DNA of 64,000 bases from Scopulibacillus darangshiensis (GCF_004341035.1 NZ_SLXK01000013.1:37070-101069); one strand, 5' to 3'; positions 26,461 through 36,332 are shown, counted from the first letter of the stretch. Program-made: numbers and translations. The notes: generated by a model from the letters alone, not told the origin.

Positions 26461-27183
26461 TCAACTCCTCCTCTCTTCAAATATTTGATGATGCAATTGG
26501 TCAGCAGATTCAATGGTTTCCTTTGTAAATCCCTTGGGTGTAAAATCGGTAAGGGGACGAACACGTTCACATTTTTCAGGATGGATAAACCGTATATAAC
26601 CATCTTCCATTACAGGCTGCCACAAACGCGTTTCCATTTTGTCTCTTCCGGTTTCATCAGGGTAATTAATGCCATGGACCATTGTTCCCATGTGGATATT
26701 GCCGCCATAGTTATCGTAGAACCCCACACCCTTGCCAAATTCACAAGGTTCTACATATCCTTGACATTCTCTTGTTCCCAAATAAATATCCCTGCGTCCA
26801 CCAGCCTTCACACATCTTTTGGCAATGTTGTGATGTTTATGTTCATTTCGATCAAAGGCTAAATCCGGTCTATGTGAATTAAAAATAAAATGGGCACGGA
26901 TCTGGTATTTCACATCCTTTAGATAAGTATAGTTAGCTAAAGTATTTCCGCCTTTGTATTCAATAGGGCGTATCCCCTTAGCCTCCATACGAATGGGATT
27001 CATGATACGTACTTCATCAATCACCCAAATAATCGTCGGTTTCCAATAGATTGATTCAACAATACCCTTTAGTGCTTGATAGGTAGGAACCTGATAAGAA
27101 AGCTTCTCTCCGCCCATTTTTGTGATTGGATCTGTAAACAAGGCATATTTACCAAACACTTCAAATTCGATTTGATTCCGCAC
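26461..27183 (-). CDS. cas5: Cas5c, type I-C pre-crRNA endonuclease
   Basis: 240 residues. It begins [20 protein letters not shown] and continues [25 protein letters not shown], the Cas5d/Cas5c signature. In type I-C, which has no Cas6, this protein cuts the repeat to make crRNA and holds the 5' handle. The ribosome binding site is AAAGGGTGA. Confidence 0.95.
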   Translation of the reverse strand: MRNQIEFEVFGKYALFTDPITKMGGEKLSYQVPTYQALKGIVESIYWKPTIIWVIDEVRIMNPIRMEAKGIRPIEYKGGNTLANYTYLKDVKYQIRAHFIFNSHRPDLAFDRNEHKHHNIAKRCVKAGGRRDIYLGTRECQGYVEPCEFGKGVGFYDNYGGNIHMGTMVHGINYPDETGRDKMETRLWQPVMEDGYIRFIHPEKCERVRPLTDFTPKGFTKETIESADQLHHQIFEERRS

Positions 27184-27221
27184 ACTTTCACCCTTTTCTC
27201 GTAGTTATTTTTTCATAAAAC

Positions 27222-29651
27222 TCAAATAAAATGTGTCTCCATTTTTCCATCCCCTTCGATATTTACACCAAAGTCCAGATCATAGGCATTTTCCCTTAAT
27301 ACTAGAATCTTGCCATCTCGTAAATAAACAATATTGTTGTTTTTGCTTAATTCATTTAGTTCACGCTCATAGATGTTAACCGTATACTGCTGGGATTGCT
27401 TTAGAAGGACAGAAAAATCCTGAATTGAAAGGTCTTCATTGAATTCGGCAATGATATCTGCCCCCTCTTTATAAGGGACCAAAAGGGATGTTGTGTTGTT
27501 ATCAATCACATTGAAATACTTGGCCGCTGTTTTTATACTTGTGTGTAATAATAAGGGGAACGGTTTACCGGTTTTATGTTTATAACCACACTTATATATT
27601 TCATTGCTGTTAAGCAGTTCATAAAGGGTATTCTTTAAAGCTGGAACATGGTAATCCAATTCAGATTTCAATTCATGGTAGTAATTTTGAAAATATAATT
27701 CCAAAGCTTTTGGAGAGAGGATATCATTTATTCCATGGCCGCTTTTTCGATCTAATAGAATTTTATGTGTTATGCCTGCCCCTATTTTGATTGTCTTAAG
27801 GTAATCCAGATTCTCTTCATTATGATTAATGATATACACATTTCGAATGGCGTGTTCTCCGTGCCGATTGCACCTGCCTGCCGCTTGGGCAATCGAATCT
27901 AATCCCGCTAACGATCGAACAACGCAATTAAAGCTGACGTCAACGCCTGCTTCGATCAATTGGGTACTCAGGCAAACAACTCTTTCTCCCTTGTCTAATG
28001 CCTCTCTCACATCACTTAAGATGTCTTTACGATGAGCAGCACACATTGAGGTACTAAGATGATAGATAAGAAGGTCAGGATTATTTTCTTTTAGTTGATT
28101 GAATAACTTTCGCACAACCGTTTTTGTATTTAAAATAACTAATACATTTGATAAATCATTGACCTGTTCAAAAACAAAACGCGATAAGTCTTCTGTGTTC
28201 CAACCATGATTCGATGTTTTATCAATGATTTCTACTCTTTTAAAGGCATCCACTACTTGATCTAAATCTTGTATGATTTCCCCATCAATTGAATCAATGC
28301 TTTTTTCAACAAAATCCAAAGCCGGTTGTGTCGCCGTGCACAATAGAATACTTGAATGACAAACATTTTTTAAGAAGTTCAATGCTTCATTAAACAATGA
28401 AATACATTTTATTGGTACCGATTGGACTTCATCAAAGACGATAACAGCGTGACTTAAATTATGTAACCTTCTTACATTTCTAGTACCGCTGGAATAAAAA
28501 GTGTTTAAAAATTGGACCATTGTCGTAAAAATGATAGGCGCATCCCAATTGTCCTTTGCAAGCTTTAAAGCCTTATCCCTACCATATCGGTTATTATCAT
28601 AATCATCATGTTCAATAACGTTAGAATGGTGCTCAATAATGTTCTCGTGATCATTCAGAATACGTTTTACATCTTCAGCATTTTGCTCAATTATTGTGGT
28701 ATACGGTACGACATAAATGATGCGGTCTTTCTTGTGTTTGATAGCATGTTTTAAGGCGTAACGTAAACTTGCTAGTGTTTTACCCCCTCCTGTCGGTATG
28801 GATAACGTATATATGCCTGAAGGATACTGAGCAAAGTCATCACATTCTTTGGACATCTTCTCACGGAGTATATTAATGGCTGTCTTTGAATGTCCATCTT
28901 CATTTATTTTATTCAAATACTCTGTTAATTTTTTATAATAGCCTTCAAACAATTTTCTGCTTTCCGTCGTTACACAAGGGAAAGTACCTTCTTCAAAACA
29001 TCTTGTATCCGTGCGATCAGCATCGATCAAACAACTAAAAATATATTTTGTTAAAAACATTAAGGTCAGCTGTAATTTGTCCATTCGGCTACCAGTAATA
29101 TTTTGCTTCAAAAATGCAACAAATTCATTTTCACTTTTGCTTATATAATCCTTAAGATCTTCTTTACTAACAGAGGTTTGATAAAATGCTTTTTTTACTT
29201 CTAAGAAATCTTCAATTCTCTTTTCCCTTACTCTTTTTAAATAATCCGATTCCATGTCAGATGTTAAAAAGTCTTGTAATCCCATATGGTGTGAGATGAT
29301 CACATTCCCCACCATCTCGGCAATCATTCTTTCAGGAACAGAATGATTGTTTAAATGAAACTCATCATATAACAACTTTCCACCAGCAGTAGAATGATCC
29401 ACACTCCCTTTTTTGGGGGGATGATCTGGATTTCCTACCGCTTCTAATATGTAACTCCTAAATCCCTCACTATATTTTCCTAAGTCGTGGAGTAAACCTG
29501 CCAAACCCGCGATATGTTCTACTTCAATCTTACTTCCGAACCGAGCTGCTAATCCTTTTACACCGATTAAGTGCTCATGAACTGATTGAATTTTCCCGTC
29601 TGATTGTCGGATATGAGCAATATAATCCGAAATTTCCCCCACCTTCTTCAT
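27222..29651 (-). CDS. cas3: Cas3 helicase-nuclease, HD domain fused
   Basis: 809 residues. The N-terminal HD nuclease has His-Asp in AGLLHDLGKYSEG (residues about 55) and HHMG further on. The SF2 helicase has Walker A PTGGGKT (about 290), the DExx box VFDEVQSV, the SAT-like CTATQPA and motif VI QAAGRCNRHG. It is recruited by Cascade to unwind and degrade the target strand. It is the first gene of the operon. The start has a poor ribosome binding site, so the exact first codon is uncertain. Confidence 0.95.
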   Translation of the reverse strand: MKKVGEISDYIAHIRQSDGKIQSVHEHLIGVKGLAARFGSKIEVEHIAGLAGLLHDLGKYSEGFRSYILEAVGNPDHPPKKGSVDHSTAGGKLLYDEFHLNNHSVPERMIAEMVGNVIISHHMGLQDFLTSDMESDYLKRVREKRIEDFLEVKKAFYQTSVSKEDLKDYISKSENEFVAFLKQNITGSRMDKLQLTLMFLTKYIFSCLIDADRTDTRCFEEGTFPCVTTESRKLFEGYYKKLTEYLNKINEDGHSKTAINILREKMSKECDDFAQYPSGIYTLSIPTGGGKTLASLRYALKHAIKHKKDRIIYVVPYTTIIEQNAEDVKRILNDHENIIEHHSNVIEHDDYDNNRYGRDKALKLAKDNWDAPIIFTTMVQFLNTFYSSGTRNVRRLHNLSHAVIVFDEVQSVPIKCISLFNEALNFLKNVCHSSILLCTATQPALDFVEKSIDSIDGEIIQDLDQVVDAFKRVEIIDKTSNHGWNTEDLSRFVFEQVNDLSNVLVILNTKTVVRKLFNQLKENNPDLLIYHLSTSMCAAHRKDILSDVREALDKGERVVCLSTQLIEAGVDVSFNCVVRSLAGLDSIAQAAGRCNRHGEHAIRNVYIINHNEENLDYLKTIKIGAGITHKILLDRKSGHGINDILSPKALELYFQNYYHELKSELDYHVPALKNTLYELLNSNEIYKCGYKHKTGKPFPLLLHTSIKTAAKYFNVIDNNTTSLLVPYKEGADIIAEFNEDLSIQDFSVLLKQSQQYTVNIYERELNELSKNNNIVYLRDGKILVLRENAYDLDFGVNIEGDGKMETHFI

Positions 29652-29760
29652 TTAACAGAATAGTTTTTTAAATTATAACATAATATGACATAAAATTGTG
29701 AAGTTTTGCCTATTTCTATTTCCATATACGATTTAGCTTGATGGAGATGTGAAGCCAAAA
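29652..29760 (-). promoter_or_regulatory. Probable promoter of the cas operon
   Basis: Read on the minus strand, TTCACAATTTTATGTCATAT is followed by TATGTTATAATTTAAAAA. TATAAT at 29672-29677 is a perfect -10. TTCACA is only a fair -35 with a long spacer. The AT content is high. Confidence 0.4.
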
Positions 29761-29829
29761 ATAGCGAATTAAGGCACTGGAAAGATGTATCCATATTTTA
29801 GAACTTATTGATGTTGAAATGCAGTGCGT

Positions 29830-30604
29830 CTTGGCTATCTTCACTTACCTTTGAATCAATCCAACCCAGAACTATTAGATAGAGTCCATCAATATAGGGC
29901 GCCAAAACACTCATCTTTGATTTGGACTCCACTCATGCCGATGCATACGGTGAACAAGAAGATGCCACTTACAACAGCCATTATTGCACAGTTGGTTTTC
30001 ACCCACTCGTTGCCTTTGATGGCATGACTGGTGATTTTCTAAAGGCTCAGCTGGGGTCCGGGTAATGTCTATACTTCCAATCTCGATGCCGTCCGATGTA
30101 TCAAAGGCGGAAATTTATTATGAAGAGATTGAATATCAAGCCAAGTCATGGACTAAACCACGAAAGGTGATTGTCCAATCGGTTCGCCCAGCTGGCGAAT
30201 TGTTTTTCACCCATTCTTTTTTTGTGACAAACTTGATTGATGCTTTTTCTCCAAAAGTTATCGTTCGCTCTTACCAAAAGAGAGGGACAATGGAAAATTT
30301 CATCAAGGAAGCCAAAAATGGTTTTAACCTTGATAAAATGTGTAGCCACTCCTTCCAAGTCAATGAGGTAAGGATGATGTTAAGCCTACTGGCATACAAC
30401 TTAACAAACTGGTTACGCACACTTTGTTTTCCAGAAGGGCAAAAGAATATGCAAATCCAAACAATACGAACAAAGATCATTAAAGTTGCCAGTAAACTAG
30501 TGAAATCAGGGCGATCCCTGTACTTCAAATTATCTTCGAGTTTCGTCTATCAAGCATTCTTTTGGGATGTCCTTCAGCGAATCCAAACGTTAAGGTTAGA
30601 GTGA
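29830..30604 (+). pseudogene. IS1380-type transposase, decayed
   Basis: Two frames carry pieces of an IS1380 DDE transposase. Around 29915-30055, in a frame without a start, the sequence encodes FDLDSTHADAYGEQED and VAFDGMTGDFLKAQL, the catalytic Asp region. It then shifts frame at CAGCTGGGGTCCGGG, where one G is extra, into NVYTSN. After an internal deletion, 30065-30604 encodes the C-terminal part (VIVRSYQKRGTMENFIKEAKNGF, the catalytic Glu region, to RIQTLRL). The full transposase would be about 440 residues; this one is inactive. It lies 180 bases upstream of cas3. Confidence 0.75.
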
Positions 30605-30732
30605 TTGGAGCGTATGGCACGAGACTCCTGCGGGAAAAGCGCGTCCAAGTGAGACCCCGCAGGAGCGATAGCGACGAGGAGGCTCACGGACCGCCCGCGG
30701 AAAGCGAGTGCCAGGAGCGGAAATCACCTGCC
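30605..30732 (+). repeat. MITE-like dispersed repeat after the transposase remnant
   Basis: The stretch from GATTGGAGCGTATGGCACGA, through GACTCCTGCGGGAAAAGCG and GAGACCCCGCAGGAGC, to CCAGGAGCGGAAATCACC is GC-rich against its surroundings. It has strong internal complementarity (GACTCCTGCGGG with CCCCGCAGGAGC). I recognise it as a common Bacillaceae intergenic repeat. Confidence 0.7.
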
Positions 30733-31148
30733 AATGTCATACCTAAACTGCGGAAAACAAATAGACAACAATCTTTTAGGAAAGAGTTTTTAAATTTATT
30801 TTAGGCACCAAGGGGATAGTATGCCCAAAAACAGGTGTTCTCGCAGAGCTTAATTATTTTATTCCTTCATCGCAGTGAAATTCGCCATCCCTATCCTAAA
30901 GGAGAAACGAAAAGTATAGTTTTAGACTTAAACCTCATTTTCCCTAGCAGGTATGAAAAAATCGGGTTTATATATAGCCAAATACTTGCGGTAATCAATC
31001 CGAAGTTAAAAAGATATACAAACAGAAAACAACCAATGAAATAAATTAATTTTCGATGATATTGAATTTTATCCACATACACCGTCTTATTGGCTAAGCA
31101 TTGGATATTAAACCTATTTTAAACACTCCTTATTTTTAATTAACCCAT
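30733..31148. other. AT-rich intergenic region with one doubtful small membrane ORF
   Basis: A minus-strand frame at 30891-31082 (63 residues, GTG start) has a hydrophobic core LIYFIGCFLFVYLFNFGLIT and SIWLYINPIFSYLL. It lacks a clear ribosome binding site, so it may be a gene remnant or a chance frame. No other feature is recognised. Confidence 0.3.
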
Positions 31149-31805
31149 TTAACTTATCTCCACCGTACCCTCCACTTCAATTTCTTTTAAAGCTTGGGTT
31201 GCCAAATGATCCGCTTCCTTATTGCCTTTTCTTGAAACGAATTCATAATCCGGTTTAACGTCTAACTGCTCTAGCTTATTTTCAATCCGATCGGCCCATT
31301 TATTTAATTCCTGTTCATAACATGGCCATTCGCCGCTTAACTGATTGATGACAACCTGGGAATCACCAACGAATTTAGCAGGCAAATGCCGAACCCCCAG
31401 GAGTTCTAATTCTTTCAAAGCGAGATGAAGAGCGGCGTATTCCGCTTCGTTATTTGTGCCAAGCTCGTCGACTAAAGCATTTTTTCGCAGCCGATATGAT
31501 TTACCGTTCTGTTCATAATAAATCGCAATCCCTAATCCCGACTTTCTCGTTTCCCGGTCAAACCCGCCATCAAAATATACGGTGATATGATGCGGTTCAG
31601 TCTGGATGCCCTTCATATATTTCTTTAATTCCTTAATAGTCCAAGTATGGGCATCACTATCAATAAACGTTAAATTCTTCGTCCGCCCGGTTCTTTCCAG
31701 ATCCTCTGCAATCATAAGGGCCTTTCCCTCTTCCATCTCCTCTGAACTTAATGTTGTTTCAATTCCTTTTGGTGTTTTGTAGGTTATTTCGATTCTCAGA
31801 TCCAT
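31149..31805 (-). CDS. RNase HI-like (reverse-transcriptase-like) protein
   Basis: 218 residues. The C-terminal 140 residues are an RNase H fold with the four acidic residues: Asp in ITVYFDGGFD, Glu in GTNNEAEYAAL, Asp in AKFVGDSQVV and Asp in NKEADHLATQAL. The N-terminal 70 residues are an extra domain seen in Bacillus YpeP-like proteins. It may hydrolyse the RNA of RNA-DNA hybrids, or act as a non-essential RNase H paralogue. Monocistronic. Confidence 0.85.
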   Translation of the reverse strand: MDLRIEITYKTPKGIETTLSSEEMEEGKALMIAEDLERTGRTKNLTFIDSDAHTWTIKELKKYMKGIQTEPHHITVYFDGGFDRETRKSGLGIAIYYEQNGKSYRLRKNALVDELGTNNEAEYAALHLALKELELLGVRHLPAKFVGDSQVVINQLSGEWPCYEQELNKWADRIENKLEQLDVKPDYEFVSRKGNKEADHLATQALKEIEVEGTVEIS

Positions 31806-31926
31806 AATAAGACCACCTCATTCTATAATTCATTATGCCCTATTGTTGTTAAAGATTATATATAGTGAATGTTGTATAATTTAGATAATAAGGATTAAAT
31901 AAATGCATTAGGAGGGAAGTGAGAAT

Positions 31927-32520
31927 ATGGGCGTAGCAGATGACAACAAAAAAATAATGACGTACAAAGAATATGCCACATGGGAAGATGAACGGTGTGA
32001 AGTCTTGGATGGTAAGGTTATAAGCATGGCTCCTTCGCCACTTCCCGAACATCAGGACATATCCATGCAATTATCAATCGACATTGGGACCTATTTAAGG
32101 GGTAAAACGTGTAAAGTATTTGCTGCTCCGATTGACATTTATCTTTTTGAGGATTCACATGAAAAATGGATTGATGAAAACGTTAGAAACTGGGTTATAC
32201 CCGACTTAATTGTTGTTTGTGATCCTAACAAAATTCGGAGAAGCAAAATTTTGGGTGCGCCCGATTTGGTTGTTGAAATTATATCTCCATCATCGGCAAA
32301 AATTGATCGTATGGACAAGAGACTTGCTTACCAGCAGTCGGGTGTGAAAGAATATTGGATTATTGACCCTGCCAATCAGATTGCTGAAGTATACCTTTTG
32401 AAGAAACGCTTATTACAACTCCATAATGTATATAATAGAGAGCAGCATATACCAGTTCATATATTTGAGGAATTTACCATAGACCTAGGCGGTGTATTCC
32501 CAAACCGTGAAGAAATATAA
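31927..32520 (+). CDS. Uma2-family (DUF820) putative endonuclease
   Basis: 197 residues with the PD-(D/E)xK nuclease pattern of the Uma2 family: MTYKEYATWEDE with the early Glu region, CEVLDGKVISMAPSP, VIPDLIVVCDP (Asp), APDLVVEIISPSS (Glu) and a downstream Lys in VKEYWIIDP. Function is unknown; the fold implies DNA cleavage. The ATG is preceded by GGAGGGAAG. A terminator follows. Confidence 0.88.
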   Translation: MGVADDNKKIMTYKEYATWEDERCEVLDGKVISMAPSPLPEHQDISMQLSIDIGTYLRGKTCKVFAAPIDIYLFEDSHEKWIDENVRNWVIPDLIVVCDPNKIRRSKILGAPDLVVEIISPSSAKIDRMDKRLAYQQSGVKEYWIIDPANQIAEVYLLKKRLLQLHNVYNREQHIPVHIFEEFTIDLGGVFPNREEI

Positions 32521-32538
32521 CCTTGCTGCATTAAATAA

Positions 32539-32566
32539 GCACCTGCATTTATATGCGGGTGCTTTT
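32539..32566 (+). terminator. Intrinsic terminator
   Basis: GCACCTGCAT pairs with ATGCGGGTGC around TTAT, followed by TTTTAT. It ends the Uma2 gene and lies between two convergent genes. Confidence 0.85.
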
Positions 32567-32581
32567 ATCTATTTTGCAATT

Positions 32582-33565
32582 TTACTTATTGCCCTTGTTT
32601 TTCCTTTTGGTCATTCTGCCTAACAAAAAGGCTCCGGCCGCCAAACCAATCATTGTATTAGTCTTCTTGTTAAAAGCCTGCTTGACAACAAGATTAAGGT
32701 TTTGCGGTCTTTCGGCAAGACGGCGCATGAAGTAACCGTACCAGTCTTTCCCGAACGGCACGTATGTGCAGAAATTATAGCCTTCACTTGCTAATTGCAA
32801 TTGCAAGTCTTTTCTAAACCCGTAAAGCATTTGGAACTCGAACTTATCATTCGGAATGTTGCTCTCTTTTACGAACCTCTTCACATGGTTGATAATGTGA
32901 TGATCGTGTGTTGCGATTGACGCAAATTTGCCATTTAATAGATGCCATTCGATGAGTTTAATAAAGTTAGCATCGATATCTTTCTTCGTTTGGTAAGCAA
33001 CCTCCGCCGGTTCCTTGTATGCACCTTTTACGATTCGCAGACGAAAATCTTTATATTTCTTAATGTTTTCTTCTGAATTAAAGAAATAAGCCTGAATCAC
33101 CGTTCCAACATTGTCATAACGCTTGGACAGGTCATCAAGAATATCAAAAGAAGGTTGCAAATGATTATGATCTTCCATATCGATATTGATAAAGATATCA
33201 TATCGATTTGCCCTTTCCACGATTTCTTCTAAGTTGTTGAAGCAAAAATCATAATCAATGTCGAGTCCTAATTGCGTTGGTTTTAAAGAGATATGCGCAT
33301 CTACATGATTGTCATGAATCGCTTCAATGACTTCAATAATTTTTTCCTTCGCCTCAGTCGCTTCTTCCTTCTTATAGACGAATTCTCCCAAATTATCAAT
33401 CGTACACGCGATGCCGTGAGCGTTAAGCTCTCGAATACTTTTTATCGTTTCTTCAATGTTTGTTCCTGCTACGACAGTTTGGGCACCTAATTTCAGCCCA
33501 TACTTTTGTGCTGCCTTATTAAGAAGTTGGTTCTGAGATAGTCCAATAAAAAGATCTTTCAACAT
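32582..33565 (-). CDS. Proline dehydrogenase
   Basis: 327 residues. The FAD-dependent TIM-barrel patterns are present: SLKPTQLGLDIDYDFC, FINIDMEDHNHL, GTVIQAYF, RLRIVKGAYKEPAEVAY and ATHDHHII, ending with the proline-site segment YVPFGKDWYGYFMRRLAERPQN. It oxidises proline to pyrroline-5-carboxylate. The C-terminus adds a short hydrophobic stretch (MIGLAAGAFLLG) followed by basic residues, which may anchor it to the membrane near the quinone pool. No P5C dehydrogenase gene is adjacent. Confidence 0.93.
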   Translation of the reverse strand: MLKDLFIGLSQNQLLNKAAQKYGLKLGAQTVVAGTNIEETIKSIRELNAHGIACTIDNLGEFVYKKEEATEAKEKIIEVIEAIHDNHVDAHISLKPTQLGLDIDYDFCFNNLEEIVERANRYDIFINIDMEDHNHLQPSFDILDDLSKRYDNVGTVIQAYFFNSEENIKKYKDFRLRIVKGAYKEPAEVAYQTKKDIDANFIKLIEWHLLNGKFASIATHDHHIINHVKRFVKESNIPNDKFEFQMLYGFRKDLQLQLASEGYNFCTYVPFGKDWYGYFMRRLAERPQNLNLVVKQAFNKKTNTMIGLAAGAFLLGRMTKRKNKGNK

Positions 33566-33727
33566 AGCAATTTCTCCCTATTATAATTTACATATTAATT
33601 ATACCACTGCTTTTTGGTAACGCTATCATTATGGGAAAATTTTTTTGCCGAAAAATGTTGGAAACAGTAATAATTATGCCTTTTGCCACATGTCTGAACC
33701 AGAATTCCCCTTCTTTTATGATCTTTT

Positions 33728-34729
33728 TTAACCCTCTTCTGAACCCACAATTGCCGGCAGTTTTATTTTCAATGTGAATGTTTCCTTTTTATATTTGAAC
33801 TCTAAATAACCGATATGCTGGTCTACAATTCGACGGATGATTGTTGTCCCTAATCCTTCATGAGTGCCGTTTTTGGTTGTCAGGCCTTGCTTTTGAAATA
33901 AATGATCTAGTACGCTATTTGGAATCGGCAATGTATCGTTTTTACAAATAAGAACAAAAAACCCCTGTTTCTGCACGCATTCAACGGTGACTGAGGCTTT
34001 CTCTCCCTTTTCCTTCTGAAAGCTGGCAGCTGCGTCAATTGCGTTACCCAAAATGTTCTCGAGAAATGCCGTTTTCTCTTTGAGTGAGAGCGGTAAGGAT
34101 GACAATGCCGCATCTAGATTATAAGTGACTTGCACTTTTTTTAATTTTGCCAGTTTCTTTGATTGATAGAGAATAGCCCCGACGGCGCTTTCTTCCCCTT
34201 TAATGGCTTCATGTGTATCCTCGTAAGAACCGATGAGCCTTTTCATATATGCGATGCTGTCTTTGTATGCCCCTTTTTCCAAGAGGAATTGCAGACTCGT
34301 AATATGCTTCATATAATCATGCCGTTCAAGGCGCAGATCGAGAAAGGTTAGGTTGGCGGATTCCAGGGCCTTTTCTAGATGCTTAATTTCTCTGGAATGA
34401 ACCGCCATTCCCTTACAATTTAAAGACCGCATCATTTCAATTATTATCGATATGATTATGAGCAAAATGACCTGGAGCCAGCCATGATTGCAAATATAGG
34501 CAACTGGAAGGAGCATCTGTGTGATGGTCAATAAACGATGTAATGTTGTATTACAAATCTTCAGGAATTTATAACAGCATAAAGCCGCGCCAGTCATCAC
34601 TATACACACTAGCAGAATCGGCCAAGGCAAATGGATGAATAGATTGATAAAAAAGAAGAGATGAACAGCGAAGCATATGGATAAAATAATAAGGTGTATC
34701 CAATTCCTTAGATTCAATATGACCACCAC
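33728..34729 (-). CDS. natK: GHKL-type sensor histidine kinase (NatK-like)
   Basis: 333 residues. Residues 1-110 hold four membrane helices. A dimerisation helix contains the putative phospho-acceptor in ERHDYMKHITSLQFLLEKG, and a GHKL ATPase domain follows (ENILGNAIDAAASF, NKDTL-like loop, GLGTTIIRRIVDQHIG). It is coupled to a LytTR regulator immediately upstream: the stop of that gene abuts this GTG start. The gene set NatKR divergent from NatAB is the one known in Bacillus subtilis, where NatKR controls the sodium exporter NatAB. Confidence 0.82.
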   Translation of the reverse strand: MVVILNLRNWIHLIILSICFAVHLFFFINLFIHLPWPILLVCIVMTGAALCCYKFLKICNTTLHRLLTITQMLLPVAYICNHGWLQVILLIIISIIIEMMRSLNCKGMAVHSREIKHLEKALESANLTFLDLRLERHDYMKHITSLQFLLEKGAYKDSIAYMKRLIGSYEDTHEAIKGEESAVGAILYQSKKLAKLKKVQVTYNLDAALSSLPLSLKEKTAFLENILGNAIDAAASFQKEKGEKASVTVECVQKQGFFVLICKNDTLPIPNSVLDHLFQKQGLTTKNGTHEGLGTTIIRRIVDQHIGYLEFKYKKETFTLKIKLPAIVGSEEG

Positions 34730-35431
34730 TTAAAAATAATAATCTTGAATATACTCAAGCTTATCCTTCGTTATGATAGCTTTCTTGTTTGTGCCTTCAA
34801 AACTGACTGTATAACTGTTTTTTGCATAAAGTGAAAAGTTCTTTACAAAATGAATGTTAATGATAAAAGAGCGGTGAGAGCGGATAAAATCCCGTTCCCT
34901 TAGTTCCCCCTCAAGATCGTTTAAAGGCTGATAAGCAGTAATCGTTTCCGATTTCGTATGAATTGTCGTCGACCTTCCTGTGCGTTCAATAAAGATGATG
35001 TCCTGCTTTTGAATCACATGGATTTCCGATTTCTGCTTAATAAAGAGCCGGCCTTTCATTTCGGATGATTGGCGTTTTGCCGTGTAGCGATCGATTGAAG
35101 TCAGCAAACGTTCTTTTGGGTAAGGCTTCATGATGTAGTCGTGAACGTTCAACTCAAAAGCATGGACCGCATAACCGCTGTTGGCTGTTACAAAAATTAT
35201 GCCAATTTCCATCGCATTGGTATGGATGATATCTGCGAGTTCGTAGCCGGAAAGACCAGGCATTTCAATATCAGCAATCAACAGATCGATATCCTCTTTT
35301 TTTATGCAGTCGTAGGCTTCTTCAGCAGATTGAACGGCAAATAGGATAGTGGTATCCTCTCTTTGCTTTGCAATACTGACCATTTTTTCTAAATCAATGG
35401 GACGATCATCCAGAATGCCAACCTTGATCAT
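34730..35431 (-). CDS. natR: LytTR-family response regulator (NatR-like)
   Basis: 233 residues. The receiver domain (about 1-120) has GILDDRPIDL, the phospho-acceptor in LLIADIEMPGLSGYEL and the conserved Lys in IMKPYPKERL. The LytTR DNA-binding domain (about 135-233) contains IIFIERTGRSTTIHT and RDFIRSHRSFIINI. It is divergent from the natA gene, and a direct repeat in the intergenic region is a likely binding site. Confidence 0.85.
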   Translation of the reverse strand: MIKVGILDDRPIDLEKMVSIAKQREDTTILFAVQSAEEAYDCIKKEDIDLLIADIEMPGLSGYELADIIHTNAMEIGIIFVTANSGYAVHAFELNVHDYIMKPYPKERLLTSIDRYTAKRQSSEMKGRLFIKQKSEIHVIQKQDIIFIERTGRSTTIHTKSETITAYQPLNDLEGELRERDFIRSHRSFIINIHFVKNFSLYAKNSYTVSFEGTNKKAIITKDKLEYIQDYYF

Positions 35432-35494
35432 AGAGCTTCACCTCGGGGAATTCTTATCTTATTGTAACACCTTTTAGAATATCTTTTGGATTAA

Positions 35495-35558
35495 TCACGA
35501 CAATAAAAGGCTTTTTCACGACATAAGTAAAGCGCTTCACCGTGTTTCTTTCTATAAT
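35495..35558 (+). promoter_or_regulatory. Candidate LytTR operator and natA promoter
   Basis: Direct repeats TCACGACA at 35495-35502 and 35516-35523 lie 21 bases apart, that is two helical turns, the spacing usual for paired LytTR sites. A perfect TATAAT follows at 35553-35558 without a recognisable -35 box, as expected for an activated promoter. natA starts at 35589. Confidence 0.6.
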
Positions 35559-35588
35559 GAAGATGATGATAACTAAAGAGGTGAAATC

Positions 35589-36332
35589 ATGATTGAAGTG
35601 AGGAATGTCACAAAAAAGTTTCGTGATAAAAAGCGTTCCGTCACTGCTTTGAACCACGTCGATTTTATGGTCAGTGAAGGCGAAGTTGCCGGCTTGTTGG
35701 GTGAGAATGGCGCAGGTAAAACAACTTTGCTTAGGATCATCGCAACGCTTTTGCAGCCAACCGAAGGGGACGTTCATGTTGCCGGCTATTCAACGATTAA
35801 GGAAGCGAAGCAAATCAAACGAAAAATAGGTGTGCTGTTTGGCGGCGAAACAGGATTATATGATCGTTTGACGGGAAAGGAAAACCTTGAGTACTTTGCT
35901 ATGCTTTACGGCATGAGCAGGCATGAGACGAAGGTAGCAATCGATGATCTGGCGGTCAAATTCGGGATGAAAGATTACCTTAATCGGAAAATTGGCGGGT
36001 ATTCTAAAGGAATGAGGCAAAAGGTAGCGATTGCCCGGACGGTGATTCATGATCCTGATATTATTTTACTTGATGAACCAACGACAGGGCTTGATATCAC
36101 ATCATCGAATGTCTTCCGCCAATTCATTCACCAGCTGAAGAGACAAGGGAAAACGATCATTTTTTCCAGTCATATTATGGAAGAGATCCAAATGCTCTGT
36201 GATTCGGTGATGATGATCCATAAAGGCCAGGTTGTATATCAAGGGGATCTTGAACAATTATATGATGAGGAGAACTCAAAAGATCTTAATTTTATTTTTA
36301 TGTCAAAGCTAGCAAGAGGTGTCAGCCTATGA
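35589..36332 (+). CDS. natA: Sodium-export ABC transporter ATPase (NatA-like)
   Basis: 247 residues. Walker A GENGAGKTT, the loop VLFGGETGLYDRLTG that replaces the usual Q-loop surroundings in NatA, signature YSKGMRQKVA, Walker B IILLDEPTTGL and H-loop FSSHIMEE. With NatB it exports Na+ in exchange for H+ or K+. The ribosome binding site is GAGGTGA. The stop overlaps the natB start (ATGA). Confidence 0.88.
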   Translation: MIEVRNVTKKFRDKKRSVTALNHVDFMVSEGEVAGLLGENGAGKTTLLRIIATLLQPTEGDVHVAGYSTIKEAKQIKRKIGVLFGGETGLYDRLTGKENLEYFAMLYGMSRHETKVAIDDLAVKFGMKDYLNRKIGGYSKGMRQKVAIARTVIHDPDIILLDEPTTGLDITSSNVFRQFIHQLKRQGKTIIFSSHIMEEIQMLCDSVMMIHKGQVVYQGDLEQLYDEENSKDLNFIFMSKLARGVSL

